A DNA stretch of 64,000 bases. It comes from Lachnospiraceae bacterium (lineage in GTDB: Bacteria; Bacillota; Clostridia; Lachnospirales; Lachnospiraceae). Below the pieces are notes generated by a model, which saw only the letters and a list, made by a program, of their open reading frames with translations, did no database searches and was not told where the DNA came from. Both the position numbers and the translations under genes were made by a program. Each line of letters starts with the position of its first letter. The stretch's first letter is position 1. This document shows positions 7,380-16,109 of the stretch, piece after piece. The DNA is taken from the NCBI GenBank assembly GCA_016280395.1, contig JAEEGQ010000151.1:47127-111126 (forward strand). Direction: 5' to 3'.

Positions 7380-10024
7380 AGCTCCAGATCCCCCTCTTCT
7401 TCATCCTGCATGTCGCTCTGCATGTAACCTGCCTTGAGCTTGATGTACTTGGGCTTTTCTTCGTTCACCTCGACAGCAGCGGGAGCCTCGTCTCTTGCCG
7501 CCAGCTCGTTCTCGGCACCGTCCTCAGCTGTACTGGTCTCGCCTTCTTCTCCGGTACTTGAGAACGATACGAACGATTCATCACCAAACAGGGATGCAGA
7601 GAAATCAAAGTCCGCATATTCCTCGTTCTTCTTCTCGAGCTTTTCTTCGACCTTCTCCATGGTCTTTTCACTAGGAGCGGTAGAAGCGATGCCGTACTTG
7701 GAGTAAAGCTCCTCCCAGTCATACTTCTTGCGCTTTAAGGTATTATAATCACTCTTCTCGAGGAAATTGACCTTCGCAAAGAAAGGCTCCACGGGAGCGC
7801 CCATCCTTGTGGTGAAAACGGTGCATTCCTTGAAATGCTTGTTATGGATGTCCGTACCGCTTAAGTTATCTACTTCTTCGAGCTGAGTACGAGTCGAATA
7901 TGAGTAGCTGGGATTGTCGGTCGTGATCGCTGTCTGCGATACCGTCTCGATCTCCTTGTGCTCCCAGCCCTTTCCGGCCAGCTTGCTGTATCTTTCCATC
8001 TCCTTGATACCGCAGCGTCCAAAAACGATATGATGAGCGCAACCGCCGAGAGCTACCTCTTCCATGTATCTTGTTACGGGACTCTTGTCAAACTGCGCGA
8101 GCTCCTGAATAGCGCCAACAAAAGACACCCTGTACTTACGTGCAAGGGATATCAGCATCTCAAAATCGGGATGCAGGCATCTTGCCAGCTCATCTACTAC
8201 AAAGACATGAGGGATCCTCGTATTCTCATTGCCGCCGCGTCTCATCGTTGCATTGATGAAACTAAGCACGAAGAAGAGTCCGAAACCGGTAGATACGACT
8301 TCGGGTAAGTTGATGGCGTAATTGACAACCGTGATCTGGCCCTTCAGGAGCATCTCGTCCATATCTATAGTCGCATCATCGGGCGCGCATAAGAGGAATC
8401 TTACGCGGTTCTGCGTGAGGAATTCATTGACGAGCATCTGGAGTCCCTTTGCCTGGGCGTTCATGTCCTTCTGTCCTTCACCCAAAAGGTGTCTGCCCAC
8501 GAAATCGCAAACGAACGTGAACGGATGGCCATCCATGTCCTTATTTATCGCCTTAAGAGCCGTAAAGTAAGGTTTCAGTCTGTTAAAATCGTTGATGCAG
8601 AGTTGGATGTCAACGAGGTTGGGCTGTCTGCCGACCATCTTTGGGAATGTTAAGAGCAGCGTTATCGCGATCGATTCCGTGACCGTCCTGTTAAGTCCTA
8701 CGAAGTAGGGATCGCCCTCGCCCTTTAAGGCATTCAGCTTTGTAAGGATCTCGGCGACCAGCACCGCACGTTCGGCGATGACACTCTCCCTGTCCTCCGC
8801 GGGGACGTTCGGAGAGATATATAGCGGATTAAAGCCTTTCAATCCTTTCTTCCACTTTCCGGTCTTCTCATCATACTCGGGGTCTACGATGTTCACATCT
8901 ATACCCTTAGCCATTGCGAGCTTTGCATAATGGTCGTTCATCGAAGAATCCGGACAAAGTGCCGTATAACCGATCTTTCTGTATGTAAGCCCGATCTTTT
9001 CGATCTCCTTGGCCGCCTTTTCATCCGTAGGAGTAAGAGCCGACAGATCGAAGTCATGCCGTCCCTCTACCCTGCGGTTAAGATATGCCTTACCCTTCTC
9101 TAAGAGCTTTACCGCAAGGGAGATCATCTTGTCTTCATTCCGGCAGCGGCGTTTCATGTCATCGTTAAACATCGGCTCCAGCACCATCGAGGACTTACCT
9201 GTACCGGTAACACCCGTGATGATCATGTGAAGAAAGCGCTGTACCTCTGTGATGACAAACCTTGAACCGTTAAATTTGGTCTTAAGGAACGTAATGTCGT
9301 ACTGAAATCTTTTATTCTTTCTAAGGTCAAGGTGCTCTAAAAGCCTGAATTCTTCGATCTCCGAGAGAACAAACTCATCCCATGTGATCTTCACGAAGCC
9401 CCTTATGCAGGCGAAGGTGAGAAGAACCGTCGGGAATATCGTAAGGATGCGGATCAGGAACATCCACTTCGCTCCGGTGACATACTCGTTCGGCTCCGGA
9501 AGGAGCAGGAGAGGAACTACAATGGCATAGGAGAGCTTATACCAGACCGATGCCAGCGTCACCGCCAGCACGCATGTAAGTGCTATAAGATATGTCCTTG
9601 CCCGGACCTGTGTGTTCCAGTAGTCATAGACGGTCAGCAACATGAATACCAGGATCCCACCAGCAAACACTGCCACGTTCAGGATAGTAGGCTCCACAGC
9701 GTTGCTGTCACCGAACAGGAAGGCCCTCGTAAAGCCATAGAGGAATTTTCCCACCACGTACGCGCACAGGATAAGATACCCGTAGCCGAGTATCAGGCTA
9801 AAGAGCGTCTTCCTCGAGACATGGTGATGGACCTTTTCCTTTTCATCCTCGATATCCTTGCGCATCTCGGCAGCTTCATTCAGGATGCTCTCCCAGGCCT
9901 GGATGCTCTTCACCGAAGGCGCAAAGCTCACAAGATCCGCCCCGAAGGATTTTATGTCTTTCATGGTAGCAGCCTTCACTTCCTCGGAGACCACCACATT
10001 CTCAACTTTTTCCTGTTCCGCCAT
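7376..10024 (-). CDS. VirD4/TraG-like type IV secretion coupling ATPase
   Basis: 882 aa. The start at 10024 is preferred because AGGAG lies 8 nt upstream; the in-frame ATG at 10048 has no ribosome-binding site and is only about 17 nt from the predicted transcription start. There are four hydrophobic segments in residues about 75-215, then an ATPase core: Walker A GVTGTGKSS at about 271-279, and Walker B HVFVVDELARC followed by LISLARKYRVSFVGAIQEL. This is the layout of T4SS coupling proteins that link the relaxosome to the secretion channel. The C-terminal 120 residues are acidic and low-complexity, possibly for substrate docking. No relaxase or VirB4 is in this window. It is driven by a promoter of the shared TTGCAA family. 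Confidence 0.88.
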   Translation of the reverse strand: MAEQEKVENVVVSEEVKAATMKDIKSFGADLVSFAPSVKSIQAWESILNEAAEMRKDIEDEKEKVHHHVSRKTLFSLILGYGYLILCAYVVGKFLYGFTRAFLFGDSNAVEPTILNVAVFAGGILVFMLLTVYDYWNTQVRARTYLIALTCVLAVTLASVWYKLSYAIVVPLLLLPEPNEYVTGAKWMFLIRILTIFPTVLLTFACIRGFVKITWDEFVLSEIEEFRLLEHLDLRKNKRFQYDITFLKTKFNGSRFVITEVQRFLHMIITGVTGTGKSSMVLEPMFNDDMKRRCRNEDKMISLAVKLLEKGKAYLNRRVEGRHDFDLSALTPTDEKAAKEIEKIGLTYRKIGYTALCPDSSMNDHYAKLAMAKGIDVNIVDPEYDEKTGKWKKGLKGFNPLYISPNVPAEDRESVIAERAVLVAEILTKLNALKGEGDPYFVGLNRTVTESIAITLLLTFPKMVGRQPNLVDIQLCINDFNRLKPYFTALKAINKDMDGHPFTFVCDFVGRHLLGEGQKDMNAQAKGLQMLVNEFLTQNRVRFLLCAPDDATIDMDEMLLKGQITVVNYAINLPEVVSTGFGLFFVLSFINATMRRGGNENTRIPHVFVVDELARCLHPDFEMLISLARKYRVSFVGAIQELAQFDKSPVTRYMEEVALGGCAHHIVFGRCGIKEMERYSKLAGKGWEHKEIETVSQTAITTDNPSYSYSTRTQLEEVDNLSGTDIHNKHFKECTVFTTRMGAPVEPFFAKVNFLEKSDYNTLKRKKYDWEELYSKYGIASTAPSEKTMEKVEEKLEKKNEEYADFDFSASLFGDESFVSFSSTGEEGETSTAEDGAENELAARDEAPAAVEVNEEKPKYIKLKAGYMQSDMQDEEEGDLEL

Positions 10025-10071
10025 ATCACTACTCCTATCATGAGTCATGTGGAATTTTTGTATCTAGATAT

Positions 10072-10100
10072 ATTATCAGCAGAGAACGAGTTTTTTGCAA
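10072..10100 (-). promoter_or_regulatory. TTGCAA-N17-GATAAT promoter driving the VirD4 operon
   Basis: Leftward: TTGCAA, 17-nt spacer ending CTCTGCT, then GATAAT. It is back-to-back with a rightward member of the same family at 10148-10176. Confidence 0.65.
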
Positions 10101-10147
10101 CGAAATTGAGCTCCGGGAGAAAAATTTCAAAAAAAATTTCAAAATTT

Positions 10148-10176
10148 TTGCAAAATATATTTTCCCTGCTCATAAT
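10148..10176 (+). promoter_or_regulatory. TTGCAA-N17-CATAAT promoter firing into the origin region
   Basis: Rightward: TTGCAA, 17-nt spacer ending CCCTGCT, then CATAAT. The first gene downstream is rep, 1.5 kb away beyond the iteron field, so the transcript is either a very long rep leader or an untranslated RNA crossing the origin. Confidence 0.6.
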
Positions 10177-10344
10177 CCTTAAGCGAAAGACGAAAATAGT
10201 TTTTTTCTCAGCAACATACAAACGCTCCTGTTTGTTGATAAACATAAAGGCAAACAAAACAACAGAAGCTATTTGTTTAAGAAGACGCAGAAACGCAGTA
10301 AAATCAAGGCCTTCAGAGCACAAGAGGCAAAGGGAACGGAGCCA

Positions 10345-11630
10345 TAGGTAACAAAAGCGGATTATTTGCGCGACATGGTAATCAGCGGCAGGTAACAAAA
10401 ACGGATTATACCACAATTACGGCCGGTAACCCAAGATAAAGCGGCAGGTAACAAAAAAAGATTATGGCTGTTATGGATAAACAAAATTCAGGATCCTGGA
10501 ATTATAAAGCGTATATAGCAAAATAAAGCCTTGCGATGCCGCTCCGGGCCAAGCAGCAGGAAAAAGACAAAGCATCTTATGAAGAACCAGAAGGTAACCT
10601 AAAAGGATTATTTCTTTAATCCAATTATGTTACTTTTCTGGCAAGGTAACATAATTGGATTATATTTTAATCCGATTGTGTTACCAATATGGGGTAGGGT
10701 AACCAAAAAGGATTGTTTTAGGGACAAAAACACCACGCAGGTAACATAAATAGATTATTAATAATCCGATTATGTTACCTCTAATAAGCGCACCATAAAA
10801 TACACGACAAGAGTAGAACATAGAAAATACAGGTCTTTTTGAATAAGGTAACAAGATTGGATTATTATTCCCGGGAATGAAATATCCGGATCCAGCATAA
10901 ACAAATAATCCCAAAGTATGACCGTGAATAGGAAAGGTAACATAAAAGGATTATGAATAATCCTTTTATGTTACCTACGAAATGCGAATGATACAGAAGT
11001 AGAACATAGTAAAAGAAAGGAACAGATGGGTTCTATCGGATGAAAGATAAGAGAAGCGAGGCAGGCTTCCGCCCGCTTTACCCATAGCCAAGGAGCGGAT
11101 GATCACGCAAAATAATCCCAAAGGATAACCTGTTGAGTAAAAGAAGTAACAATTTCGGATTAAAATAATCCGAAATTGTTACCGAAATGCTTGACGTGGT
11201 AATATTAATAGATTAGACTAAAGAACAGTAAATACCACACATGCTTCCGGCAAAGAACTGTTTATCTGCTGCTCTTCTGGCGGTTCCTGTTGTATGTTAA
11301 ACACATTACAATCAAAACAACAGGAGTTAGGCTGTTTATAGATATATGAGAAATGCAGCAAAATCAACGCCTCACGAGCTCAAGGGTCAGGCAGACCAGA
11401 GCAAAGAGCAATAAGATCGGATTATAGTAGCCCATTTATGCGAAAGAAAAAGTAATATAAATGGATTATTACATGATGGCCACAGTTTTGCAAAAAGGGG
11501 CGAGAGGTAACAAGATCGGATTATTAATAATCTGATTTTATTACCATACCCAAATAGAGGTAACAGGAAAGGATTATTTTTTGTTGAAAGTAACACGATT
11601 GGATTGTTCGATAATCCGATTATGTTACCC
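10345..11630. repeat. Probable replication origin: bipartite iterons GTAACA-N-GGATTAT in direct and inverted pairs
   Basis: About 22 units of the form GGTAACA, 4-6 variable bases, GGATTAT occur on both strands in 1.3 kb without convincing genes. Six or seven are arranged as inverted pairs: 10617-10662, 10645-10685, 10740-10779, 10936-10975, 11145-11183, 11506-11545 and 11589-11629. Within a pair the variable centre tends to match its partner as a reverse complement (fully at 10617-10662, 10936-10975 and 11145-11183), whereas centres differ between pairs. The field ends 70 bp before the Rep_3-type initiator, the classical arrangement of an iteron origin. The flanking spacer is AT-rich. I see no DnaA box that I would defend. 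Confidence 0.7.
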
Positions 11631-11702
11631 ACGGCAGAAAAACAAAGATAAAGCAGATTCTTGGGCAGTGAACAATGTCTATCTAAAAACAGGAGGTTAA
11701 TT

Positions 11703-13136
11703 ATGCCGGTTGGAAGAAACAAGGATAGGAAGTATGATACGATCGTAGCTAAGTCGCCATCGCTACTCCTGTGCAAACATACGATGAGTCTCACAGAAAA
11801 AAAACTGTTTGACCTCTCACTGGTCACGCTAAAAAAAGACTATGAGTCACCGGGCGGGGTATTAAAAATCCCGGAGGGAAAACAGGTCGAGGTAAAAATA
11901 CCCGCGAAGGAGATCAAAGAAACACTAGGGCTTACGTCCACAAATATTTATACAAAACTCTATGAAATTGCCGAAAATTATACGAAGATCAAATTTGCAC
12001 TGAAGAAGGATCCGACCTCGAGCGATGTTGACGATTCTGCCTTTGAAATGATGGTTCCCTTTCCGTATTGCAAATATGAAAAAGGTGTCTGGACGATGAG
12101 GTTCGAATCAGGCCTGAACAAAGAGATTTCTAATCTGGATGCTGGCAATTATGCATTATCGGATACTGCGATAACCTCGAAGTTCACTAGAAAAGCTTCT
12201 TCTGACCTGTACGACATAATAACCTGGTACAAATGGAAAGGAGGCTTTACCATCTCAATATCAGAGTTTCGCACGCTGCTTGGCCTTGACATGGAAGTAA
12301 AAGATGAACAAGGGAATATAAAGAAAGTAAGCAAATATGCTAATTACAAAAGACTAAATGCACTTATAATCAAGCCCGGCATTGAAGAAATAAACCAATT
12401 ATCGGACATCATTGTAACCGTCGAAACCATAAAAGAACGGAATAGTGTAAAATATCTTAAATTCTCATGGACCAAGAAAGTCGAGTCTGTTACAACTGAA
12501 AGCGGACAGGAAGTGATACTCGCCAGCAATCCGCTCGGGGAAATTGATGAAGACATGGCAGCAAGCGCAAGGATCCTGAAAATGATCATTACAGATCCGG
12601 AAATATCTGAAAATGATGTTCTCGTGCTGCTCATGACAGCCAACGGTGATCAGGAGGTCGTCATCGAAAAGTGGCAGCTGTACAGGAAACAGAAGATGAC
12701 GACGACGATCGATAAGCCAGTGGGATGGATTATCAGCGCAATCAAAAACAATTACAAGGGCAATATAGAAGATGTTGATCTTAAAGATGTAGTTGAGGTG
12801 GGCCCGGCAACAAACGAAGATAATGAAGATGTATTGGACAGCATAAGCGAGTTGCTCAGAAATTACGAAAAGCCTTTTAAACTGAAGGACATAAGAGCAA
12901 TAGCTAAACAAGCCGGAAATGATGTTTCAAAAGTTGAAAAAGCCTATAAGGTTCTGAATGCTCAGAAAAACATCGAAGACCATGTGGCATATATGATAGC
13001 GGCGATCAGGGATGATTATGAGCCGCCGAAGAGAACAAAAAAAGAAAAGTCTAACGAATTCAACGAATTCCAACAACGTCAATACAGCGAAGCAGACTAT
13101 GTAGAGTTAGAAAGAAGGAAGCTCAATAAATTATAA
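11703..13136 (+). CDS. rep: Rep_3-family plasmid replication initiator
   Basis: 477 aa. The start at 11703 follows AGGAGG with 6-nt spacing; the upstream in-frame ATG at 11661 lacks one. The protein begins with VAKSPSLLLCKHTMSLTEKKLFDLSLVTLKKD, typical of the first winged-helix of Rep_3 (RepB/RepA) initiators, and a second winged-helix follows at about 155-260 (SSDLYDIITWYKWKGGFTISISEFRTLLGL...YKRLNALIIKPGIEEIN). The C-terminal 200 residues are an extension in which PVGWIISAIKNNY and VAYMIAAIRDDYE look like two copies of one module. It lies immediately downstream of the iteron field it should bind. A coding-looking tail follows in another frame (next entry). Confidence 0.88.
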   Translation: MPVGRNKDRKYDTIVAKSPSLLLCKHTMSLTEKKLFDLSLVTLKKDYESPGGVLKIPEGKQVEVKIPAKEIKETLGLTSTNIYTKLYEIAENYTKIKFALKKDPTSSDVDDSAFEMMVPFPYCKYEKGVWTMRFESGLNKEISNLDAGNYALSDTAITSKFTRKASSDLYDIITWYKWKGGFTISISEFRTLLGLDMEVKDEQGNIKKVSKYANYKRLNALIIKPGIEEINQLSDIIVTVETIKERNSVKYLKFSWTKKVESVTTESGQEVILASNPLGEIDEDMAASARILKMIITDPEISENDVLVLLMTANGDQEVVIEKWQLYRKQKMTTTIDKPVGWIISAIKNNYKGNIEDVDLKDVVEVGPATNEDNEDVLDSISELLRNYEKPFKLKDIRAIAKQAGNDVSKVEKAYKVLNAQKNIEDHVAYMIAAIRDDYEPPKRTKKEKSNEFNEFQQRQYSEADYVELERRKLNKL

Positions 13137-13138
13137 AA

Positions 13139-13300
13139 AATTTTGATGTCGATGAGATCGACAACGATGAGTTCGATGCGATGGTCGCCGAAGTGAAGAG
13201 ACGTTTCGCGGAAGAATATGTGCAGGTCATGAAATTAAGGGAGCCCTATGAAAAAGCTATAAATAATCCTTTATTCTTTTCCAACTGCCTTCAAATATGA
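13139..13300 (+). pseudogene. Possible frameshifted C-terminal tail of rep or a start-less small ORF
   Basis: Just after the rep stop codon a different frame is open for 53 codons with a strongly protein-like composition: FDVDEIDNDEFDAMVAEV, then KRRFAEEYVQVMKLREPY. An in-frame TAA lies just upstream and there is no ATG with a ribosome-binding site, so it is unlikely to be a normal gene. The simplest reading is the original acidic C-terminus of Rep detached by a small indel near the A-rich stop region. It could also be a remnant of another gene. Confidence 0.35.
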
Positions 13301-13353
13301 CGCAATGCCATCGATAATGCCATTATTATCAATTAACAATGACTAAAACGAAA

Positions 13354-13382
13354 GAGCCTCGGGGAGACACATCCCGGGGCTC
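13354..13382 (-). terminator. Intrinsic terminator of the 13.4-15.3 kb operon
   Basis: GAGCCCCGGG and the complementary CCCGAGGCTC form a strong stem on the minus strand followed by TTTCGTTTTA. Convergent transcription from rep could also end here. Confidence 0.65.
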
Positions 13383-13417
13383 TTCCTGTAGGAGATAAAC
13401 ATAAAACCATGAATTCG

Positions 13418-13957
13418 TTACTCGTCCTCTTCGAACTCGGTGCCCAGAGCTGCGTGGATCCTTGCATATACGGATGAGAGCTCACCGCTTCCCTTCCCGC
13501 CGCTGAACGCGAAGGCTCTGTCCGCGAACTTCTTTGCGGTGACATAATCGGCCGTGTCCGCATATGCAGCCGCGATCGAAGTGAACAGAGCATTCGAATA
13601 GACATCACGTCCGTATTTGTCGCAGTATTCCCGGCACAGGTCTATCGCCTTCTTTGGATTGCCCTGTTTGCGCAGGTATGAGGTAAAACGCGGCAGGATG
13701 GCTTTGACTTCTGCGGTGTTTGCCTTATCCAGGGCATCTTCGAGCGCGCGTCCCGCGAGCAGGAGATTGCCTGAACCCTTTGAGCCGTCGATTATTTTCA
13801 TCAGCTCCGCGGCGCTCATCATCTTGTAGTCATCGTTGCCGACTATCAGCCGGTTAAGATCAGGGACTATATTAAGGGGCGCGGCAATGAAATGACTATC
13901 AAGCCATTTTCCGTTCTTGTAGTAATATGTCTCGCCCCTGTACTCGTACTTTTCCAT
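13418..13957 (-). CDS. Hypothetical helical-repeat (TPR-like) protein
   Basis: 179 aa, ATG preceded by GGAG. The N-terminus has a YEYRGETYYYKNGKWLDS motif with aromatic, beta-rich character. The middle and C-terminal parts are helical with TPR-like spacing (LLLAGRALEDALDKANTAEV, KKAIDLCREYCDKYG, AAYADTADYVTAKKFADRAFAF) and an acidic end. It is last in an operon with two XRE-type regulators and another unknown gene. A protein-interaction role is plausible; no family is recognised. Confidence 0.55.
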   Translation of the reverse strand: MEKYEYRGETYYYKNGKWLDSHFIAAPLNIVPDLNRLIVGNDDYKMMSAAELMKIIDGSKGSGNLLLAGRALEDALDKANTAEVKAILPRFTSYLRKQGNPKKAIDLCREYCDKYGRDVYSNALFTSIAAAYADTADYVTAKKFADRAFAFSGGKGSGELSSVYARIHAALGTEFEEDE

Positions 13958-14003
13958 ATCGTTCTCCGCACGGGCCTTATGCCCGCGTATGCTCCGTACC
14001 TTA

Positions 14004-14414
14004 CTACAGGTTCCACTTCTTTATCAGCTGCTCGCCAATCTGGTACGCAAGGTCAGTGGCATGAGCCTGATGCTTCTCATCGTCAATGGTGAGGAGATCG
14101 CGGTCGCGCATCCATAAGATGATGTCTTCCTTGACTTCCCAGGCAGCACGCTCGAGAGCCTTCTTGTCATAGACCCCTTCGGACAGCGACTTAAGATCCT
14201 TGTCCGTTACGCGGGTGCCTGCAAGCTCGGACACGGCAAAGTCGCGCAGAGACAGCACGGAAGAGAGCGTCCATAAATAATCGCCCATGTCGAGCAGCTT
14301 CCTGTACCTGTAGAGGAACGCGTCCCTGTTCTGGGCAAGAGCGATGCATATGCGCTGTACTTCCTCCTCGTCACCTATCTTGGCAATCGTATAGTCTTTC
14401 TCGTTATTGTTCAT
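14004..14414 (-). CDS. Hypothetical protein
   Basis: 136 aa, ATG preceded by AAAGGA. Mostly alpha-helical by composition, with EEVQRICIALAQNRDAFLYRYRKLLDMGDYLWTLSS as the most patterned part. No motif, signal peptide or membrane segment is seen. It lies between a double-HTH regulator and the TPR-like gene in one operon, all probably transcribed from the XRE promoter at about 15.35 kb. Confidence 0.5.
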   Translation of the reverse strand: MNNNEKDYTIAKIGDEEEVQRICIALAQNRDAFLYRYRKLLDMGDYLWTLSSVLSLRDFAVSELAGTRVTDKDLKSLSEGVYDKKALERAAWEVKEDIILWMRDRDLLTIDDEKHQAHATDLAYQIGEQLIKKWNL

Positions 14415-14442
14415 GTCTTATCCTTTCCGGCGGCGGTATCCT

Positions 14443-14865
14443 TTAATATATCCCGCGCTTGTCCTCGATGAAAAAGTAGTCGGGCCTCACGCCAAAATAC
14501 GAGCATATCTTGCAGAGCGCGTTCACCGAAGGGATCTTCTTGTCTGTTTCCCACGCCGAGACCATGGTGGCGGGAAGCAGCAGCGTCTTCTCAAGCTCTT
14601 TCTGGCTTATGCCCGCCTTACGCCGGAGCGCCGCGATGTTCTGTCCGATGAAGCGGTAATCCTTGAACTCCTCGTTCCTCACTCCGTTCAGGCATATGCG
14701 GCGGATCTTGTACCAGTGGGGGAGTGTGGGCTGCGTCTTGTAGTTTTCTATCATGCTTATCGCCTTTTCGCTCAGTCCTGATGCGAGTGCCAGCTCCTGC
14801 TGGGTGATCTTCGCCTGCCTGCGCAGTCTCTTTATCTCCGTAATCTCTGTTATCTCGGTCACCAT
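14443..14865 (-). CDS. XRE-family regulator with two helix-turn-helix domains
   Basis: 140 aa, start preceded by AAGGAGGAGG. Two HTH_3-like domains are visible in tandem: residues about 12-45 (LRRQAKITQQELALASGLSEKAISMIEN) and about 78-125 (IAALRRKAGISQKELEKTLLLPATMVSAWET). The second ends in a conserved Cro/C1-type NALCKICSYFGVRPDYFF. The N-terminus starts with a short TEI-TEI repeat. It follows another XRE gene by 33 nt and is likely part of the same autoregulated operon. Confidence 0.75.
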   Translation of the reverse strand: MVTEITEITEIKRLRRQAKITQQELALASGLSEKAISMIENYKTQPTLPHWYKIRRICLNGVRNEEFKDYRFIGQNIAALRRKAGISQKELEKTLLLPATMVSAWETDKKIPSVNALCKICSYFGVRPDYFFIEDKRGIY

Positions 14866-14897
14866 AAAGCCTCCTCCTTTCCGAAATGGTCTGTGTC

Positions 14898-15272
14898 TTA
14901 TGTCTTATTCTTCCTTTTCGTCTGTGCCAGCGCTTCAAGCTCCAAGGCCCGGTCAGCCAGCTTGTCCCGGTCTTCGGCAGACAGCGCATAATAGTAATGC
15001 AGCATCCTGTTGAGGAACGCATCACGCGCGGGATCCGGCTGCTCCCTCCTGACCAAGAGCTCAACGCTGTCATCCGAAGCGATGTTATAGTCAATCCCGA
15101 GAGCGTCCGCAATCTTACGCCTGTTGGCGGGGTTCGGTTCGTGCACCCCGTTCAGGTATTTGGAGAGCTGCGCGCGTGAGATACCCGTCATGTCGGAAAG
15201 AGCCGCGCCGGTGATGCCCTTTTCCTGCATTACGCGGCGGCAGTACGCCAAAAAAGCGCTCAGATTGTCCAT
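14898..15272 (-). CDS. XRE-family repressor, first gene of its operon
   Basis: 124 aa, ATG preceded by AAGGAGG. The N-terminal HTH (ITGAALSDMTGISRAQLSKYLNGVHEPNPANRRKIADAL) is a clear Cro/C1 fold. The C-terminal half MLHYYYALSAEDRDKLADRALELE is shared with the protein at 47868-48251, which has the same length and layout, so the two are paralogues. The promoter region at 15305-15378 contains repeated TTGACAA/TTGTCA sites, good candidates for autorepression and for control of the divergent operon that starts at 15576. Confidence 0.78.
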   Translation of the reverse strand: MDNLSAFLAYCRRVMQEKGITGAALSDMTGISRAQLSKYLNGVHEPNPANRRKIADALGIDYNIASDDSVELLVRREQPDPARDAFLNRMLHYYYALSAEDRDKLADRALELEALAQTKRKNKT

Positions 15273-15304
15273 GGCAGGTACCTCCTTTGTCTAAAATGGG
15301 TGTA

Positions 15305-15333
15305 GTTGACAACAAGTGACAACAAATGTCAAC
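15305..15333. promoter_or_regulatory. Inverted GTTGACA...TGTCAAC operator candidate
   Basis: GTTGACA at 15305 and TGTCAAC ending at 15333 are perfect inverted arms, with another TGACAACAA in between. A related TTGTCAAGATATCTGACAA lies 40 bp away over the -35 box. Location between the repressor start and its promoter suggests autoregulation. Confidence 0.5.
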
Positions 15334-15348
15334 TTCCTTTTCGATTTC

Positions 15349-15378
15349 TTTATAGCACAATAAACTGTATCTTGTCAA
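15349..15378 (-). promoter_or_regulatory. Canonical promoter of the XRE operon
   Basis: Leftward TTGACA, then CTATAA at 17 nt (TATAAA at 18 nt). The -35 box is part of the TTGTCA/TTGACAA inverted repeat, so a bound repressor would block it. Confidence 0.55.
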
Positions 15379-15455
15379 GATATCTGACAATTACGGGTTG
15401 ATTTTTGATAAAAAAACGGGGAAGTATTTTGTAAAAACGAATGTTCGCTATTTCA

Positions 15456-15485
15456 TTGACAAAATCCGCATTCGGGTGGTATTAT
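15456..15485 (+). promoter_or_regulatory. Canonical promoter of the 15.6-20.5 kb small-gene operon
   Basis: Rightward TTGACA, 18-nt spacer, TATTAT. Unlike the shared replicon promoter family it has a consensus -35 and lacks the CTGCT element. About 90 nt of leader precede the first ATG. Apart from these regulatory sites the 15273-15575 interval is empty. Confidence 0.6.
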
Positions 15486-15575
15486 ATAGTTACAGAATTG
15501 AACAGCGTTCAAATCAGAGAGCAAAAAGGCACGCAAAATCGTGCCGGCGACACAAAGGAACAGGAGGTTCAGACA

Positions 15576-16091
15576 ATGGACAGAGAAAAACTGGCAGAAC
15601 TCTTTGAGGACATGGATAACACGGCGCAGTCAGGATACGAGCTGTGCAAGGCACTCGGAGCAGAGTTCAACTGCGCAGGCGACTTCTCCCGGATGGCGTC
15701 GGAGCTATATGAAAGCCTCGGGAAGAAGGGCAAGAAGCTCTTGGATCAATGCATGTGCATTGTGGCGATGTGTATGGCATACGACTATCTGGCATTCAGC
15801 CACGGCGAATATACGGACAGACGGAACGAGGCGTCGCGAAGATATTCGTTCGAGCATCAGAACGAGTTCAGAGAGAAGATGGAAGACCTGATAGGTTTCC
15901 ACCCCGAGTACAGGGACAGCAAATACTTCGTGAAAACGCTCGGGTTGAGGGAGTGGAAAGAAAGAGGCCTCCTCTACCTTATAGGGTTCGCGAACCGCTG
16001 GGACGAAACCCATCCGACGATCCAGCAATCTGTGTTTGGCGGATATGTTAACGGAGTCATGCAGGCACATGCAGCATTCCCGTATGTATGA
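15576..16091 (+). CDS. Hypothetical protein, first gene of a small-gene operon
   Basis: 171 aa; the start at 15576 follows AGGAGG. An acidic helical N-terminus (DREKLAELFEDMDNTAQSGYELCKAL) is followed by a central KKGKKLLDQCMCIVAMCMAYDYLAF segment with three cysteines and a C-terminal aromatic part. No recognised domain. It opens a run of eleven closely packed plus-strand genes typical of accessory or phage-like small-gene blocks. Confidence 0.6.
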   Translation: MDREKLAELFEDMDNTAQSGYELCKALGAEFNCAGDFSRMASELYESLGKKGKKLLDQCMCIVAMCMAYDYLAFSHGEYTDRRNEASRRYSFEHQNEFREKMEDLIGFHPEYRDSKYFVKTLGLREWKERGLLYLIGFANRWDETHPTIQQSVFGGYVNGVMQAHAAFPYV

Positions 16092-16109
16092 AAAAAGGAG
16101 GAGATGGCG

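Noticed and set aside
10345..11630. Open frames between 10.04 and 11.8 kb on the minus strand
   Set aside because: They consist of repeated translations of the iteron sequence and have no ribosome-binding sites.
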